Shown piece after piece: positions 36,967 through 46,588 of a stretch of DNA of 47,113 nucleotides. The notes beneath the pieces were generated by a model. It made no database searches and was not told the origin of the DNA. It was given only the letters and a program-made list of their open reading frames with translations. The translations under genes and the position numbers were made by a program. Numbering within the stretch: the first letter of the stretch is position 1; each line of letters starts with the position of its first letter. The DNA lies in IMG/VR virus record IMGVR_UViG_3300013131_002048, positions 1 through 47,113 of that record. The stretch is one strand, 5' to 3'. This DNA comes from a virus.

Positions 36967-37296
36967 TTACACTCTGAAACTTTCACCGCATCCGCAGCGA
37001 TCGCGCTCGTTGGGATTGATAAACTCAAAGCCCTCGTTCAGGCCTTTCCTTTGATAGTCTATGGTCATGCCTTCAAGATAGATCCGATGTTCGGGGTTGA
37101 GATAGATCCTTACGCCCTTGACATCATGATGCTCCACGCAGTGTTGGGTGCCTTGCTCTTGATCCACATATTCCAAGGTATAGGACAGGCCCGAGCAGCC
37201 GGTGGTTTTCACACCCACTTTGATTCCTCGGCCGCGCCCGCGGCGATGCAGAGCGTCCTGTATCTTGACTGCTGCGAGGTTAGTGAGAGAGATCAT
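36967..37296 (-). CDS. iscA: A-type Fe-S carrier (IscA/HesB)
   Basis: 109 residues. The three ligand cysteines are in TTGCSGLSY and RCGCGESF. Carries Fe-S clusters from IscU to apo-proteins. Overlaps iscU by 17 bases. Gene region looks richer in GC than nearby nrdA. Confidence 0.93.
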   Translation of the reverse strand: MISLTNLAAVKIQDALHRRGRGRGIKVGVKTTGCSGLSYTLEYVDQEQGTQHCVEHHDVKGVRIYLNPEHRIYLEGMTIDYQRKGLNEGFEFINPNERDRCGCGESFRV

Positions 37297-37672
37297 GCTT
37301 ATTGCGATAGTCTTCTATGGCCGCTTTGATCGCATCCTCTGCCAGTATGGAGCAGTGTATCTTGACCGGCGGCAGCGCGAGCTCTTGAGCGATCGCGGTA
37401 TTTTGGATCTCCATCGCTTGGTCCAGCGTCTTGCCCTTGACCCACTCTGTGACAAGGCTCGAACTCGCAATAGCCGATCCGCAGCCATACGTTTTAAAAC
37501 GTGCATCTGTAATAATACCCGTATCATCGTCCACCTTTATCTGTAGTTTCATTACATCGCCACAAGCAGGAGCACCAACCATACCAGTACCAATATCAGT
37601 ATCAGTCTTGTCAAAAGATCCAACATTCCTGGGATTTTCATAATGATCAATTACTTTTTCGCTATATGCCAT
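37280..37672 (-). CDS. iscU: IscU Fe-S scaffold
   Basis: 130 residues. Cluster ligands: Cys in GAPACGDVM (with the Asp that keeps the cluster labile), Cys in YGCGSAIASSS, and Cys in LPPVKIHCSILAEDAI. The LPPVK motif for HscA binding is intact, notable because the phage carries a DnaK but no HscA. No IscS desulfurase in the window, so host sulfur supply is needed. AAGGAT before the ATG. Confidence 0.95.
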   Translation of the reverse strand: MAYSEKVIDHYENPRNVGSFDKTDTDIGTGMVGAPACGDVMKLQIKVDDDTGIITDARFKTYGCGSAIASSSLVTEWVKGKTLDQAMEIQNTAIAQELALPPVKIHCSILAEDAIKAAIEDYRNKHDLSH

Positions 37673-37681
37673 ATCGTATCC

Positions 37682-38005
37682 TTATACGCTGAAACTGCTG
37701 CCGCATCCACAGGTGCTTTGAGCATTGGGATTACTTATCACAAATTGACTTCCTGTCAAATCGTCTTTGTAGTCTATGCTGGCACCTTCAAGGTACTGCA
37801 TACTCATAGCATCTACTAATACTTTGAATTTTTCTAATGGGATCTCAAAATCGTCTTCATTGGTTATTTCATCAAATGTAAAGCCATAGCTAAATCCACT
37901 GCACCCGCCTCCTTGCACGAAGGTTCTCAGTGATAGATTGGGATTGCCTTCTTCTAAAAGCAGATCTAGGATTTTGATCTTAGCTGATTCTGTTATCGTC
38001 ATCAT
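37682..38005 (-). CDS. A-type Fe-S carrier (ErpA-like)
   Basis: 107 residues. [18 protein letters not shown] and [12 protein letters not shown] carry the three cysteines; the QGGGCSG form is closer to ErpA than the IscA copy at 36967. ATGA overlap with nrdA. Two different A-type carriers in one operon suggests distinct targets. Confidence 0.92.
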   Translation of the reverse strand: MMTITESAKIKILDLLLEEGNPNLSLRTFVQGGGCSGFSYGFTFDEITNEDDFEIPLEKFKVLVDAMSMQYLEGASIDYKDDLTGSQFVISNPNAQSTCGCGSSFSV

Positions 38006-40344
38006 AGTTTACATGCCTCACAGTCTTCTTCTTCAATACTGGTTTCAACTTCACGTTCGTTGTAGAAACCGTTGTAATGTACTTCTGGTGTTGATTCGTT
38101 GGTTGCTTTTGAACCTGCTTTGTTAATCAGACTGTAGTAGAATGTTTTCAATCCCCATACATGTGCCTGCATCAAGTTCTTGGCGATCAGGGTTGTAGGC
38201 ACTTTGCGATCTGGAAAGTGTGCCGGATTGTAGAATGTGTTCGTGGAGATTGATTGATCCACATAGGCAGCTAATACGGCTGCGGTTTTTAGATAGCCGT
38301 CACAGTCTTGTTGATCCCACATCAGTTGATACTTGTTCTTCAACCTATTGAATTCAGGAACTACCTGAGTAAGGCTTCCTGCTTTGGATTCTTTGGTAGA
38401 TATCAAGCTCATAGGCATTTCTATTCCGTTAGTGGAATTGATAACCACCGAGCTCGACTCCACAGGAGCGATGGCCATCAGGGTGGCATTCCGGACTCCA
38501 TGCTGTTTCATTTCTTGTCTAAGACTCTCCCAGTCGAGCTCGGGGGCAAAATCGGTGAGTTGGTTAACTCCTTGGGCTCTTCTTTCCCAAGGGAACTCGC
38601 CTTGGCCGTATCTGGTTCTATCTGAGTCTTTACATCTGCCTCTTTCTTTGGCCAATTCAACCGTGGATTCTGTAAGGTAAAAGGCTTGATGCTCCATCCA
38701 AACTTTAACTTCTGCCAATGCGTCGTTGTCGCCATATCTGTAGCTCCTTTTTGCATGCCAATAGGCAAGATTAGTAACACCTATGCCTAATGGTTGGATT
38801 TCATCATTGCTGAGTTTGCTTTGAATACTCAGGAAGTCTTGATAATCCAATATGTTACATAGGCTGCGTTGTAATATGCGACAGGCTCTACGCATGTCTT
38901 CTGGGTTACGGAACGCACCCCAGTTGATGGATCCCAGTGTGCATAACGCTATGCGTCCTTCCTCGTCGTCAAGTCTTTTAAATGAACGGGTTGGCAATAA
39001 GATCTCACAGCACAGGTTACTTTGATAAATGGTATGATACTCTGAATCAAACGGTCCTTGATTCATAACATTATCAATAAACACCAAATAGATGCGACCC
39101 GTGTCTGTGCGCTCCTTGAGAATGCCTGATTTGAATACTTCTTCGGCACTCATTGTTTTCTTACGCAAGTCTTTGCGTTTTTCGTATTTTACATACAGTT
39201 GTTCAAACAGCTCTGTGTTTCTGTAAAACGCTTCGTATAGATCCGGGACTTCGTTGGGATCAAAGAAAGTTATGTTTTCTTTGTTTCGGAATCGTCTCCA
39301 GAAGAAAGCACTAAGCACAACCCCATAATCCATATGACGGACTCGGGTTTCTTCGGTTCCTTGATTGTTTTTAAGTACAATAAGATCATCAAACTGAAGA
39401 TGCCAAATAGGATAGAATACAGTAGCACTTGCATTGCGGATGCCTCCTTGGGAGCAAGACCGTAAGTCACCGAACCACTTCTTTAAGAATGGTATCATCC
39501 CAGTATGTTGAATCTCGCCACCGCGTATTGGAGCACCTAGTGAACGTAGACGACCAATCTCTAGGCCAATGCCAGCACGTTTGCTGGCATACTTGGCCAT
39601 CATCTCCCCACTAGCAAATATGCTATCCAGATCGTCGTCACTGCGGATAAGAACACAACTAGAAAACTGTTTAGTTGGAGTGCCGAGACCAGCCAACACA
39701 GGTGTAGCAAGAGTAAATAGACCATCGCTCGCACAGTTGTAGTACTCTTTGATGTAACGCATACGGGACGATTGAGGTTCTTCCTTATGAAAGACCGTAG
39801 CGGCCGCGACCATATACCTAACCTGTGGTGTCTCATAGATCTCTTTCGTAGCGCGATTGCGTACAAGATACTTCTCAATAAGTTGTTCAATGGCTGCATA
39901 TGAGTACTGTTCGTCCTTTTCGTGATCAATGAAATCATTCATGCGATTCCATTCTTCTTCGGTATACCATTCCAAGAGTTCTGCGGTATATAATCCTACC
40001 GAAACATTTTTCTTCACGATGTCATAGAGGTGGGGAGGATCATATTGGCCATAGACGTCTTTTCTCAACATGCTGAGTCTCTGCTTGCCTGCTACAAACT
40101 GATAATTTGTATGTCCTACATCTGGATTATGTTCTATATCTATGAGATTGACTATAGCTCTAAGAGTGGTTCCGTCGATTTCTTCTGTAGTGATACCATC
40201 ATAGAAATGCGGTTGTGCTTTGATTTCTATCATTGATTGGCTTACATCTGCTATACCTTTACAGACTTTGGCCACCTGCGCCTGCCATTTTTCTACTGCT
40301 AGTGGTTCTCTACTACCGTTTCTTTTGATAACCGTGATGCTCAT
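38002..40344 (-). CDS. nrdA: Ribonucleotide reductase class Ia, alpha subunit
   Basis: 780 residues. N-terminal ATP cone ([13 protein letters not shown]), QFSSCVLI with one active-site Cys, NLCCEILLP with the radical Cys-x-Glu block, [36 protein letters not shown], and a C-terminal CEACKL redox pair. Makes deoxynucleotides for replication. No intron or intein seen. AATAAATA late-type element 26 bases before the ATG. Confidence 0.97.
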   Translation of the reverse strand: MSITVIKRNGSREPLAVEKWQAQVAKVCKGIADVSQSMIEIKAQPHFYDGITTEEIDGTTLRAIVNLIDIEHNPDVGHTNYQFVAGKQRLSMLRKDVYGQYDPPHLYDIVKKNVSVGLYTAELLEWYTEEEWNRMNDFIDHEKDEQYSYAAIEQLIEKYLVRNRATKEIYETPQVRYMVAAATVFHKEEPQSSRMRYIKEYYNCASDGLFTLATPVLAGLGTPTKQFSSCVLIRSDDDLDSIFASGEMMAKYASKRAGIGLEIGRLRSLGAPIRGGEIQHTGMIPFLKKWFGDLRSCSQGGIRNASATVFYPIWHLQFDDLIVLKNNQGTEETRVRHMDYGVVLSAFFWRRFRNKENITFFDPNEVPDLYEAFYRNTELFEQLYVKYEKRKDLRKKTMSAEEVFKSGILKERTDTGRIYLVFIDNVMNQGPFDSEYHTIYQSNLCCEILLPTRSFKRLDDEEGRIALCTLGSINWGAFRNPEDMRRACRILQRSLCNILDYQDFLSIQSKLSNDEIQPLGIGVTNLAYWHAKRSYRYGDNDALAEVKVWMEHQAFYLTESTVELAKERGRCKDSDRTRYGQGEFPWERRAQGVNQLTDFAPELDWESLRQEMKQHGVRNATLMAIAPVESSSVVINSTNGIEMPMSLISTKESKAGSLTQVVPEFNRLKNKYQLMWDQQDCDGYLKTAAVLAAYVDQSISTNTFYNPAHFPDRKVPTTLIAKNLMQAHVWGLKTFYYSLINKAGSKATNESTPEVHYNGFYNEREVETSIEEEDCEACKL

Positions 40345-40369
40345 ATTCTTTCTCTGTTGGTATTTTACG

Positions 40370-40377
40370 TATTTATT
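40370..40377 (-). promoter_or_regulatory. Late-type promoter element before nrdA
   Basis: Minus strand AATAAATA followed by CG, 26 bases before the nrdA ATG. A late class for nrdA would be unusual, so it may be a chance match or a second promoter. Confidence 0.5.
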
Positions 40378-40384
40378 ACTAGGG

Positions 40385-40798
40385 TCATTGCTGCCATATC
40401 ATGTTGGTATCAAGATGTTCGATTTCTTCAATGGCACTGACTGTTCTGCAGGCATGATTTAACACATATGTGTCATCCACTATCAGTATGTATGCTGCTT
40501 CTCTTTTGCCTGGAATCATTAACTTATGTATCTCGCATTTGGTTTTGATTAACCGCTGTGTTAATTTAATAGTATACAGCATTCCCAAAGCGATTGCAAG
40601 ATCGTCTAGTCTGAGATCTAGGATCAATTGCCAAGGATCGGGCCATTGTTGGGGTGAGTCGGGATCGAGGTAAGCACTTACAAACGGAGCATGGCTCCAA
40701 AATTCAGCAACATCTTCCAGTGGGTGATCACTGGTTTCTAGTGTGTCTCTGAACTGTTTCCAAGCTGCAATTCGATCTGTACCGTGCCGGTCAAACAC
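40385..40798 (-). CDS. Conserved T4-like phage protein
   Basis: 137 residues. RHGTDRIAAWKQFRDTLETSDHPLEDVAEFWSHAPFVSAYLDPDSPQQWPDPWQLI and LDDLAIALGMLYTIKLT look strongly conserved in marine T4-like phages. Function unknown; rich in Trp. Overlaps the fibre gene stop by eight bases. Confidence 0.82.
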   Translation of the reverse strand: MFDRHGTDRIAAWKQFRDTLETSDHPLEDVAEFWSHAPFVSAYLDPDSPQQWPDPWQLILDLRLDDLAIALGMLYTIKLTQRLIKTKCEIHKLMIPGKREAAYILIVDDTYVLNHACRTVSAIEEIEHLDTNMIWQQ

Positions 40799-42383
40799 CG
40801 TAGGCTACATCAAAAGAGATGCTGCCGGTTTGCCCTGTGGCCAGAGGATTCTTGTATGATAACAACACTGTGGAAAGACTACTGTCTCCCCCTGGAGGGT
40901 TTGTGAGTGTGGTGTTAAATTCAAAATTAGTCATAGTAGGTCCTCCTAGAGCTGTGACAAGGTTTGGTGAATATGTATAGTTGTCAGTCAAACTGATATT
41001 AGTGACGTCATCAATACCTGCTAGGTCATCACCTATGGCCATTTGCAGAGTGCCAAATCTAGTGTGTCCGCCTAGTCGTAGACAATAATTTATCACTGTA
41101 AATTTGTTGAGAGATGAAAACACTGCCAGCGGTCTAAAGCTGTCACTGAGAGTAATCAGTGCGTAGTTTCTGTCTACGAAATTTACATTGGCCGCGTTGA
41201 AAACTTCTACAAAACTGCCTTTGGTATCAACCGAAGTCATTCCTGCAGCCTGTTGGCGATTGCTGGTGCAGTCCACAATCACATTTCCTATCTGTTCTCC
41301 AAAGTAAACCATAACGTCATCTGGATTGGCTGCGGTAGCGGTGCCGTTGGCTACGTTTTTAAATTTTGATCTGTTGATCACTGTACCTTGACCATTGGTA
41401 GATCTAAATGCCTGACGGTCAATCTCTTCGAACACACAATCATAAATCGTCCAATTATTACCTTGAGTAGCCACACCGTCGATGTATATAGCAGTGTCAT
41501 TAACAAAAAATCGAGAATTTTCAAATTTAATTTCTGTATCATATACCGCAGTTTGAAGACATTTCACTGCTACGCTTACTCCTTCAAACTCACAGTCCCT
41601 AAACAAAATATTGTCCGTCTTAGTGCCTGCTAGTGTATTTTCCCAGAACACCGAAGCAGGTTCTGTGGCCAGTGAAGCTACGGCTGTGCCTAACACATAG
41701 GTTCCTTGGAAGTTTAATTTTGAAAATAAGGAATTGGCCACACCTGACAACACAATCTGTCCGGTAGTTCTCGATATTGTAAGATTCGATAAGTCTATGT
41801 TCTGTGGTCTATTGGTACTGTTAAATTCTACAAGTTCTAATCCTGTGCTGGTGATGAAACGAATATTATTTGCGCCTATGTTCAGAATTACACCTTGTCT
41901 TGTTTCTCCCTGTAGTATTACTCCAGCTGGCAATCTAAGGTCGCTAGTAAACAGATATTCACCATTAGGAATCACTAGAATTTTTTTATAATTGGTATTG
42001 GCGTTGCGGAACAGTTGGGTGGCTGCTGTTTCAAAGGCAGAGACACAGTCTGTGGAACCATCACCTATGGCTCCGAAATCTCTTACACTAACGTGGGTTT
42101 CATCTATTTTGTTCTGTAGAGATCTAGGAACGCTTAGGGTTATTGATGTGTCATCGTTGGCAAATCTATAGCTGGCTGCAAGATCTAAGATGTTGTCGTG
42201 TTCTGTGAGTATTTTTGTGTTGCCTACATAAGGTGCACCTTCTAGCACACTACCGTTACCTATGAATAATTCTTGGGAATCTACGGCCCATGCAAATTCA
42301 GCAGAGCTTAATTGTGGTACACCACTGTTGGAGTTTTTTTGGCCTCTTCTGACCTGGATTTTTGAGATTTGGACCACTGCCAC
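40791..42383 (-). CDS. Pectate-lyase-fold tail fibre or spike protein
   Basis: 530 residues. N-terminal block KIQVRRGQKNSNSGVPQLSSAEFAWAVDSQELFIGNG is typical of marine T4-like fibre/hub proteins. Then VRDFGAIGDGSTDCVSAFETAA starts a pectate-lyase-type beta-helix (about 95-450). The last 80 residues look beta-rich. Predicted receptor-binding or capsule-degrading part; no catalytic residues identified. Confidence 0.85.
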   Translation of the reverse strand: MAVVQISKIQVRRGQKNSNSGVPQLSSAEFAWAVDSQELFIGNGSVLEGAPYVGNTKILTEHDNILDLAASYRFANDDTSITLSVPRSLQNKIDETHVSVRDFGAIGDGSTDCVSAFETAATQLFRNANTNYKKILVIPNGEYLFTSDLRLPAGVILQGETRQGVILNIGANNIRFITSTGLELVEFNSTNRPQNIDLSNLTISRTTGQIVLSGVANSLFSKLNFQGTYVLGTAVASLATEPASVFWENTLAGTKTDNILFRDCEFEGVSVAVKCLQTAVYDTEIKFENSRFFVNDTAIYIDGVATQGNNWTIYDCVFEEIDRQAFRSTNGQGTVINRSKFKNVANGTATAANPDDVMVYFGEQIGNVIVDCTSNRQQAAGMTSVDTKGSFVEVFNAANVNFVDRNYALITLSDSFRPLAVFSSLNKFTVINYCLRLGGHTRFGTLQMAIGDDLAGIDDVTNISLTDNYTYSPNLVTALGGPTMTNFEFNTTLTNPPGGDSSLSTVLLSYKNPLATGQTGSISFDVAYGV

Positions 42384-42413
42384 GATAGTTCTCCTAGAAA
42401 CTTCTATTTCTAG

Positions 42414-42420
42414 TATTTAG
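42414..42420 (-). promoter_or_regulatory. Late-type promoter of the fibre gene
   Basis: Minus strand CTAAATA then CTAG; 31 bases before the ATG, with AGGAG (42391-42395) between. Confidence 0.7.
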
Positions 42421-42421
42421 C

Positions 42422-43120
42422 TTATCGCAGTGAGTAATACTCTTCCACTTTAGCCAACCAGGTATCCTGCCACTTGTTAAAGTCTTTGGGTTCTAGTGTA
42501 AACTGTTGATATTGGAAGTCCCGCGAACACATGAAAATAACACCTTTACGAATGTCTGTGCCATAGACTTCATTATGTGCTAATATATAGGCCATTAACT
42601 GTAAGTAGTAATCTTCTACCCACTCTGCTTTCTTAGGCTTGTTGGTCTGCTTGTGATCCATGACCGCAGGTTCACCTTCATGCACACCTACTAAGTCTGT
42701 GGTGCCTGAGAACAGACCCGGAAAATACAGGCTCTGTTCCATGGCCCAAACTTCGTTGACTTTGCTGAGACCATTTTCGATGATAACATCTGCCATTTTA
42801 TTCGCCTGAACATGCACGGGATTGTTACCGGGTTGTCTCTGTTCACCAACAATAAACCGTTCTAGGTTGGCATGCATGGCTGTGCCTACTCCAGCAGCTT
42901 CTGTGGTAATCTGCTGTGCTTTGGCATGTCCGATTCTATCTCGCCATTCATTCAAATGTGTCATGTCTTTGGTGGCTGACAGAATAGTTGTTACACTTGG
43001 TAGGCTTTCGCCGTCGGGTGTAAGATATACTCGTTTGCGTGTAACAGGATCGTTGATCTGTTTGCAGTTTTTATATTGATATCGTTCTACAAACGGTGGT
43101 GGTGTGTAAGATGTAGTCAT
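42422..43120 (-). CDS. PD-(D/E)XK exonuclease (Cas4/RecB-like)
   Basis: 232 residues. SLPSVTTILSATKD, GTAMHANLERFI, FSGTTDLVGVHEGEPAVMDHKQTNKPK (Asp and D-x-K-like core), then YYLQLMAYILAHNEVYG (Q-x-x-x-Y). The layout matches T4-like marine phage exonucleases used in recombination or DNA repair. No clear promoter upstream. Confidence 0.88.
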   Translation of the reverse strand: MTTSYTPPPFVERYQYKNCKQINDPVTRKRVYLTPDGESLPSVTTILSATKDMTHLNEWRDRIGHAKAQQITTEAAGVGTAMHANLERFIVGEQRQPGNNPVHVQANKMADVIIENGLSKVNEVWAMEQSLYFPGLFSGTTDLVGVHEGEPAVMDHKQTNKPKKAEWVEDYYLQLMAYILAHNEVYGTDIRKGVIFMCSRDFQYQQFTLEPKDFNKWQDTWLAKVEEYYSLR

Positions 43121-43149
43121 ATCCTGTATATATTAACAGAATACGTGGA

Positions 43150-43521
43150 TTATGTCAAACTTGGCGTTAAGTTTTGAGCAGCCGCACCCGCTGCGATTTT
43201 GTCTACAGCGTCCTGACTGGTCTGTCCTTGACTTACTGGAGTTTCAGTATCCTTGTCGGTACCTGGCACATTAAGTTCTATGCCGTCGGCATTGAAGTTT
43301 TTAACTAAGCCCTGTATCGCTGGACTGGAATCATACATGCTTTTAAAAGTTTCGTAGTCTGCGCCCATTTCAAATCCGCTGTCTGTGGCGATCTTCTGCA
43401 GAGCTGACCAATTCAGTTTGGCAGCTTGTTTTTTGCTGGCAGCACGACCGATGAAGTTCTTTAGGATCATAACAAATTTGTCTAGTCCTAGGTCAGTGTC
43501 TACGAATTCAAAGAATCTCAT
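43150..43521 (-). CDS. Phage structural-region protein
   Basis: 123 residues, starting MRFFEFVDTDLGL as do other genes of this genome's structural region. Helical middle (AKLNWSALQKIATDSGFEMGADYETFKSMYD), low-complexity tail. ATGA overlap with 43518. Function unknown. Confidence 0.75.
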   Translation of the reverse strand: MRFFEFVDTDLGLDKFVMILKNFIGRAASKKQAAKLNWSALQKIATDSGFEMGADYETFKSMYDSSPAIQGLVKNFNADGIELNVPGTDKDTETPVSQGQTSQDAVDKIAAGAAAQNLTPSLT

Positions 43522-43880
43522 TTTATTTGTGTTAGCTGTTGTTGTAGAGCCTGTAGCTCTGCCTGTTTCTGTTTGATCTGATCCTGGACTTCTTTCTTGG
43601 CGGCGGCCACTTGTTGTGCCTGTGCTGCAGGATCTTCGCCGCCAGCCATACCTCCGGCCTGTGTGGCTTGTCCTATGGCCTTGGCTCCCTGTGACACCGC
43701 ACCGCCTACAGTCTTGGCCACTGATCCAACACCCTTGGCTAAGGCCGCGCCGCCTTTCAGTGCAGCACTACCTAGTGCCGCTGCTCCCCGTGCCACACCA
43801 CCCGCCACTGCGCCCAACACAGGCAAGATTTCATCTAACTTCTGTTGTTCTTGCTCAGAAGTAATTTCAGCAAGTTTCAT
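43518..43880 (-). CDS. Ala/Gly-rich protein with C-terminal coiled coil
   Basis: 120 residues. A Gly/Ala-rich central stretch with repeated K-G-x-G/A-K-A units (ALKGGAALAKGVGSVAKTVG) ends in a Gln/Lys coiled coil (QIKQKQAELQALQQQLTQI). Could be a membrane-active or internal head protein; no family recognised. TAATG overlap with 43880. Confidence 0.7.
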   Translation of the reverse strand: MKLAEITSEQEQQKLDEILPVLGAVAGGVARGAAALGSAALKGGAALAKGVGSVAKTVGGAVSQGAKAIGQATQAGGMAGGEDPAAQAQQVAAAKKEVQDQIKQKQAELQALQQQLTQIK

Positions 43881-45196
43881 TAGCCTGCTAGCACTCTCAG
43901 TAAATTGCTGCTACGGTCAATGCTTTCACGCTGTTCGCGTCCTGCGTCGCCCATACCAGCTGCTGGTTCTGCGGCAGCAAATTCATCTCCACCTAGCTCT
44001 TCTCCACCTGCGTTCATGGCATCTGGTTCTACAGGACCCATTTCATCACCGCCCATACCTGCTGGCTCGCCGCCTAACATTTCTGCACCCTGTTCTTCAC
44101 CGGTCAGCATGCGTACACCTGTGGCTAGAGTTTCGCGTGTGGTCTTGAGATTTTCAAGAGCCTGTTGAATGGCAGGTGCCACTGAACTGATAAAGGTCTT
44201 GGCCTGTTCTTGACTCATCTCATCACGGATTGAATCACCTAATTGCAGTAGTGTGTCATTTTCCATGCCTGATAGTTCTTCAATCCAACGGCTGACTCTG
44301 TCAACCATGGTTTTTGCTGTTACGATAGCGGAGGCCTGTTGGACTTCGCCTTCTTGTAGTCTTGTCATATTTTCTCCTGTTGTGACTGATTCGTCTTTCT
44401 TAGCAGGTAAATTTTTGTGTTTGGTGCCTGCAAATTTTTCTAGTTCTTTGGTGCTCATCTTGGCCATTTCCGCAGCGGCACCTTTGCCTGAAGGTGTTTC
44501 ACCTTTGCGTTTTGCTGCTAGGGCGATTCCAGCAGCACGTTGTTGTGCTTTGCTCACAGCCTTTTCATCTACTCTGTCTTCGTACTGGACACTTTCGTAG
44601 TCTTCATCTGAACCAAAACCTGCTGATGCTAGGGCATAGTTGTCGTCTGTTTCTCCGCCCTCATCTTCAGGATCGTTGCCACTGTGCTCATCGACTATCT
44701 TGTTCCAAAGCACTTCGATCATCTTATCTTCGTTGTTGATGACATCGTTCATACCTTTTGAAGCCAGCTCGTCTTTGAGATCTTCCATCATATTTTGTAG
44801 AACATCTGCTACGTTTGGTCCCATTTCGCCTTCTAGTGCAGCGATAAGATCTTCTTCATCGCCTCTGTTTGCTAATGCCTGTAGATCTATATCGATCTCT
44901 CTCATCCGGCCTTCATCGATATCCGGCTCGACGATATGCTCATTTCGTTCTGCGATCTCAGAGTTGATAGCATCCAACATCCACTGTGCCTTGGTCATTG
45001 CTTCGTTTTCGATGTTTTCATTGAATCCGCTTTGGCTGCGAGCATCGTGGATCTGTGTGCGCAGTTTGTTGCGAGCATCTTCCAGCTTGTGTAGATCAAA
45101 AGATTCAAGATTCAATCTTTGGCCAAAGGTCTTTTCAATGCTTTCATTGATGCGTTCAGCTGATCTATTGAATCTAAAAAGGTCTGTGGTTTTCAT
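43880..45196 (-). CDS. Large acidic structural-region protein
   Basis: 438 residues. Acidic N-terminal half (DIDEGRMREIDIDLQAL, DEDYESVQYEDRVDEK) with predicted helices, a Lys-rich segment (QQRAAGIALAAKRKGE, KMSTKELEKFAGTKHKNLP) and a Gly/Glu/Met-rich tail. The composition suits a scaffolding or head-internal protein, but this is not established. Late promoter at 45224. Confidence 0.75.
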   Translation of the reverse strand: MKTTDLFRFNRSAERINESIEKTFGQRLNLESFDLHKLEDARNKLRTQIHDARSQSGFNENIENEAMTKAQWMLDAINSEIAERNEHIVEPDIDEGRMREIDIDLQALANRGDEEDLIAALEGEMGPNVADVLQNMMEDLKDELASKGMNDVINNEDKMIEVLWNKIVDEHSGNDPEDEGGETDDNYALASAGFGSDEDYESVQYEDRVDEKAVSKAQQRAAGIALAAKRKGETPSGKGAAAEMAKMSTKELEKFAGTKHKNLPAKKDESVTTGENMTRLQEGEVQQASAIVTAKTMVDRVSRWIEELSGMENDTLLQLGDSIRDEMSQEQAKTFISSVAPAIQQALENLKTTRETLATGVRMLTGEEQGAEMLGGEPAGMGGDEMGPVEPDAMNAGGEELGGDEFAAAEPAAGMGDAGREQRESIDRSSNLLRVLAG

Positions 45197-45223
45197 AGTT
45201 TTAAGGGTCCAGATTTTATAGTA

Positions 45224-45231
45224 TATTTATT
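45224..45231 (-). promoter_or_regulatory. Late-type promoter
   Basis: Minus strand AATAAATA, 28 bases before the 45196 start; touches the stop codon of the 45231 gene. Confidence 0.7.
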
Positions 45232-45656
45232 CAGGATTTGATCAAAGAGTCTGCGAGATTTTTAGCAGCCGTAGTGCGAACTCGACTTTCTGTGTACCGA
45301 GCCCACAGTATGTCTGCACGGTCATGATCCCCTGAGTCTTTGGCCTTTTGATATTGGCTGCGCAGTAGCTGGCTGTCAGTGAACCAACGACCATAGTCCT
45401 GGTCTGCGGTGTAGATGCGATCTATAATCAGGGAGCTTTGGCGGAGGCACAGGAGATTGGCTATGCGAATAGCCACCGCATTGAGGTGTATTTCTCCGTA
45501 GATGATCTCTCCATCACGCAGGAGATTTTTGATATGACCCCGGCTCTGTATCAGCACATCGCCCACGAGAATACCTTCCGTGGTTCGAATTGGTAAGGGA
45601 TTTTGCAGTAGCTCTTTGCGGACTATGTGTCCTAGCCGCTGGCTTATTCTTGTCAT
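45231..45656 (-). CDS. Phage structural-region protein
   Basis: 141 residues, basic. ISQRLGHIVRKELLQNPLPIRTTEGILVGDVLIQSRGHIKNL, then RIANLLCLRQSSLIIDRIY and a C-terminal helix. Small conserved-looking family; function unknown. Preceded by TTAAATA and followed by a late promoter. Confidence 0.75.
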   Translation of the reverse strand: MTRISQRLGHIVRKELLQNPLPIRTTEGILVGDVLIQSRGHIKNLLRDGEIIYGEIHLNAVAIRIANLLCLRQSSLIIDRIYTADQDYGRWFTDSQLLRSQYQKAKDSGDHDRADILWARYTESRVRTTAAKNLADSLIKS

Positions 45657-45679
45657 AAAAAAAGGACCTCTGGTCCTTT
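45654..45679 (-). terminator. Rho-independent terminator
   Basis: AAAGGACC / GGTCCTTT stem with a three-base loop, then seven T on the minus strand. Ends the XhlA-like gene; overlaps the first codon of the 45231 gene on its T-run side. Confidence 0.9.
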
Positions 45680-45685
45680 ATTTAA
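45679..45685 (-). promoter_or_regulatory. Late-type promoter
   Basis: Minus strand TTAAATA, 22 bases before the 45656 start and directly at the edge of the terminator hairpin. Confidence 0.55.
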
Positions 45686-45696
45686 GTAGTGTTATT

Positions 45697-46017
45697 TCAT
45701 GCTCCAAAGAACTTGAGTATGGTCTGTAGATTCAACTGTCCAGTCCATCCTAGTCCAGCTATGAATGCCATGCCCACCATGCCATACATCATCATCTTGT
45801 TCTTGCTTTTCTCTAGGTCGTTGAGTTTTTTGCCTAGTTCTGCATGCTGTGTGCAGGAGGCTTCATACATGTGATTCAATTTCTCCGTGAGACCATCGCG
45901 AGTTTGATCCAGGCAGTCGTGGAGATCTTTGACATCAACCTTAAGTTCATCTAGTTTTTCGTCAAGATTCGCAACCTGCGTTTCCACTATTCCAACACGT
46001 TCTGCTACTGTAGGCAT
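45697..46017 (-). CDS. XhlA-like membrane protein with coiled coil
   Basis: 106 residues from ATG at 46017 (GGAG upstream; the longer frame starts with TTG). Coiled coil (ERVGIVETQVANLDEKLDELKVDVKDLHDCL) then one C-terminal membrane helix (MMMYGMVGMAFIAGLGW). The layout fits haemolysin XhlA / holin-like proteins. Late promoter and its own terminator make it a single-gene unit. Confidence 0.75.
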   Translation of the reverse strand: MPTVAERVGIVETQVANLDEKLDELKVDVKDLHDCLDQTRDGLTEKLNHMYEASCTQHAELGKKLNDLEKSKNKMMMYGMVGMAFIAGLGWTGQLNLQTILKFFGA

Positions 46018-46109
46018 TAGGGCCGTCTCCAATGTAATAAGTCAAGTGCTCGCTCCGAGCCATGTGCCTATGCTATGATTGAATGCCTAATGGTTTGCCT
46101 TGATAATAT

Positions 46110-46116
46110 TATTTAG
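46110..46116 (-). promoter_or_regulatory. Late-type promoter
   Basis: Minus strand CTAAATA; about 85 bases of leader to 46017, with a short GCTCG / CGAGC hairpin in it. Confidence 0.6.
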
Positions 46117-46121
46117 TCGCA

Positions 46122-46514
46122 TCAACTGATTTTACTACACCAAATGTTGGTGTTGTCACCTCGGCTTCTAAACACCGCAGGAGTCAGTTCAACTGTGTTA
46201 TTTAGTCGGTCAACTATGGGCACACCATCCAGGTCATCGACCAACAGTGCCACAGCATCACCTTGTTTCAGAAACACGTCTTCACGTTCTGCATCAAACT
46301 CCCAGATCCAGTGGTTAGCCTTGCCTGTGCCTCCAGGTAGTCTGCCTGTGTGTGATTCAGGGTCTCGGATCCAAGTGACATTAGAGCGCATGCCTATGGC
46401 CTGTACGAGACTGTTGAAATTGGCCTGTTGACCTAGCTTGACTCGATCAGTTTCATCTCGCACCGGATTGATTCGAGTTATGTCGACTACAGTGATTATT
46501 TGATATCTAGCCAT
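46122..46514 (-). CDS. Conserved T4-like structural-region protein
   Basis: 130 residues. YQIITVVDITRINPVRDETDRVKLGQQANFNSLVQAIGMRSNV, HTGRLPGG, HWIWEFDAEREDVF, and LDGVPIVDRLNNTVELTPAVF form a well-conserved marine T4-like phage family of unknown function. CATAAATA at 46525. Confidence 0.82.
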   Translation of the reverse strand: MARYQIITVVDITRINPVRDETDRVKLGQQANFNSLVQAIGMRSNVTWIRDPESHTGRLPGGTGKANHWIWEFDAEREDVFLKQGDAVALLVDDLDGVPIVDRLNNTVELTPAVFRSRGDNTNIWCSKIS

Positions 46515-46524
46515 AATATGCTCG

Positions 46525-46532
46525 TATTTATG
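46525..46532 (-). promoter_or_regulatory. Late-type promoter
   Basis: Minus strand CATAAATA, 11 bases before the 46514 ATG, directly after the terminator at 46537. Confidence 0.65.
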
Positions 46533-46536
46533 GCCA

Positions 46537-46564
46537 ATAAAAAGGGGCGGAATAAATCCGCCCC
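46537..46564 (-). terminator. Rho-independent terminator
   Basis: GGGGCGG / CCGCCCC stem with a seven-base loop, then TTTTTATT on the minus strand. Ends the 46589 gene. Confidence 0.93.
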
Positions 46565-46588
46565 ACTTCCCATCCCTAGGAAAAAACT

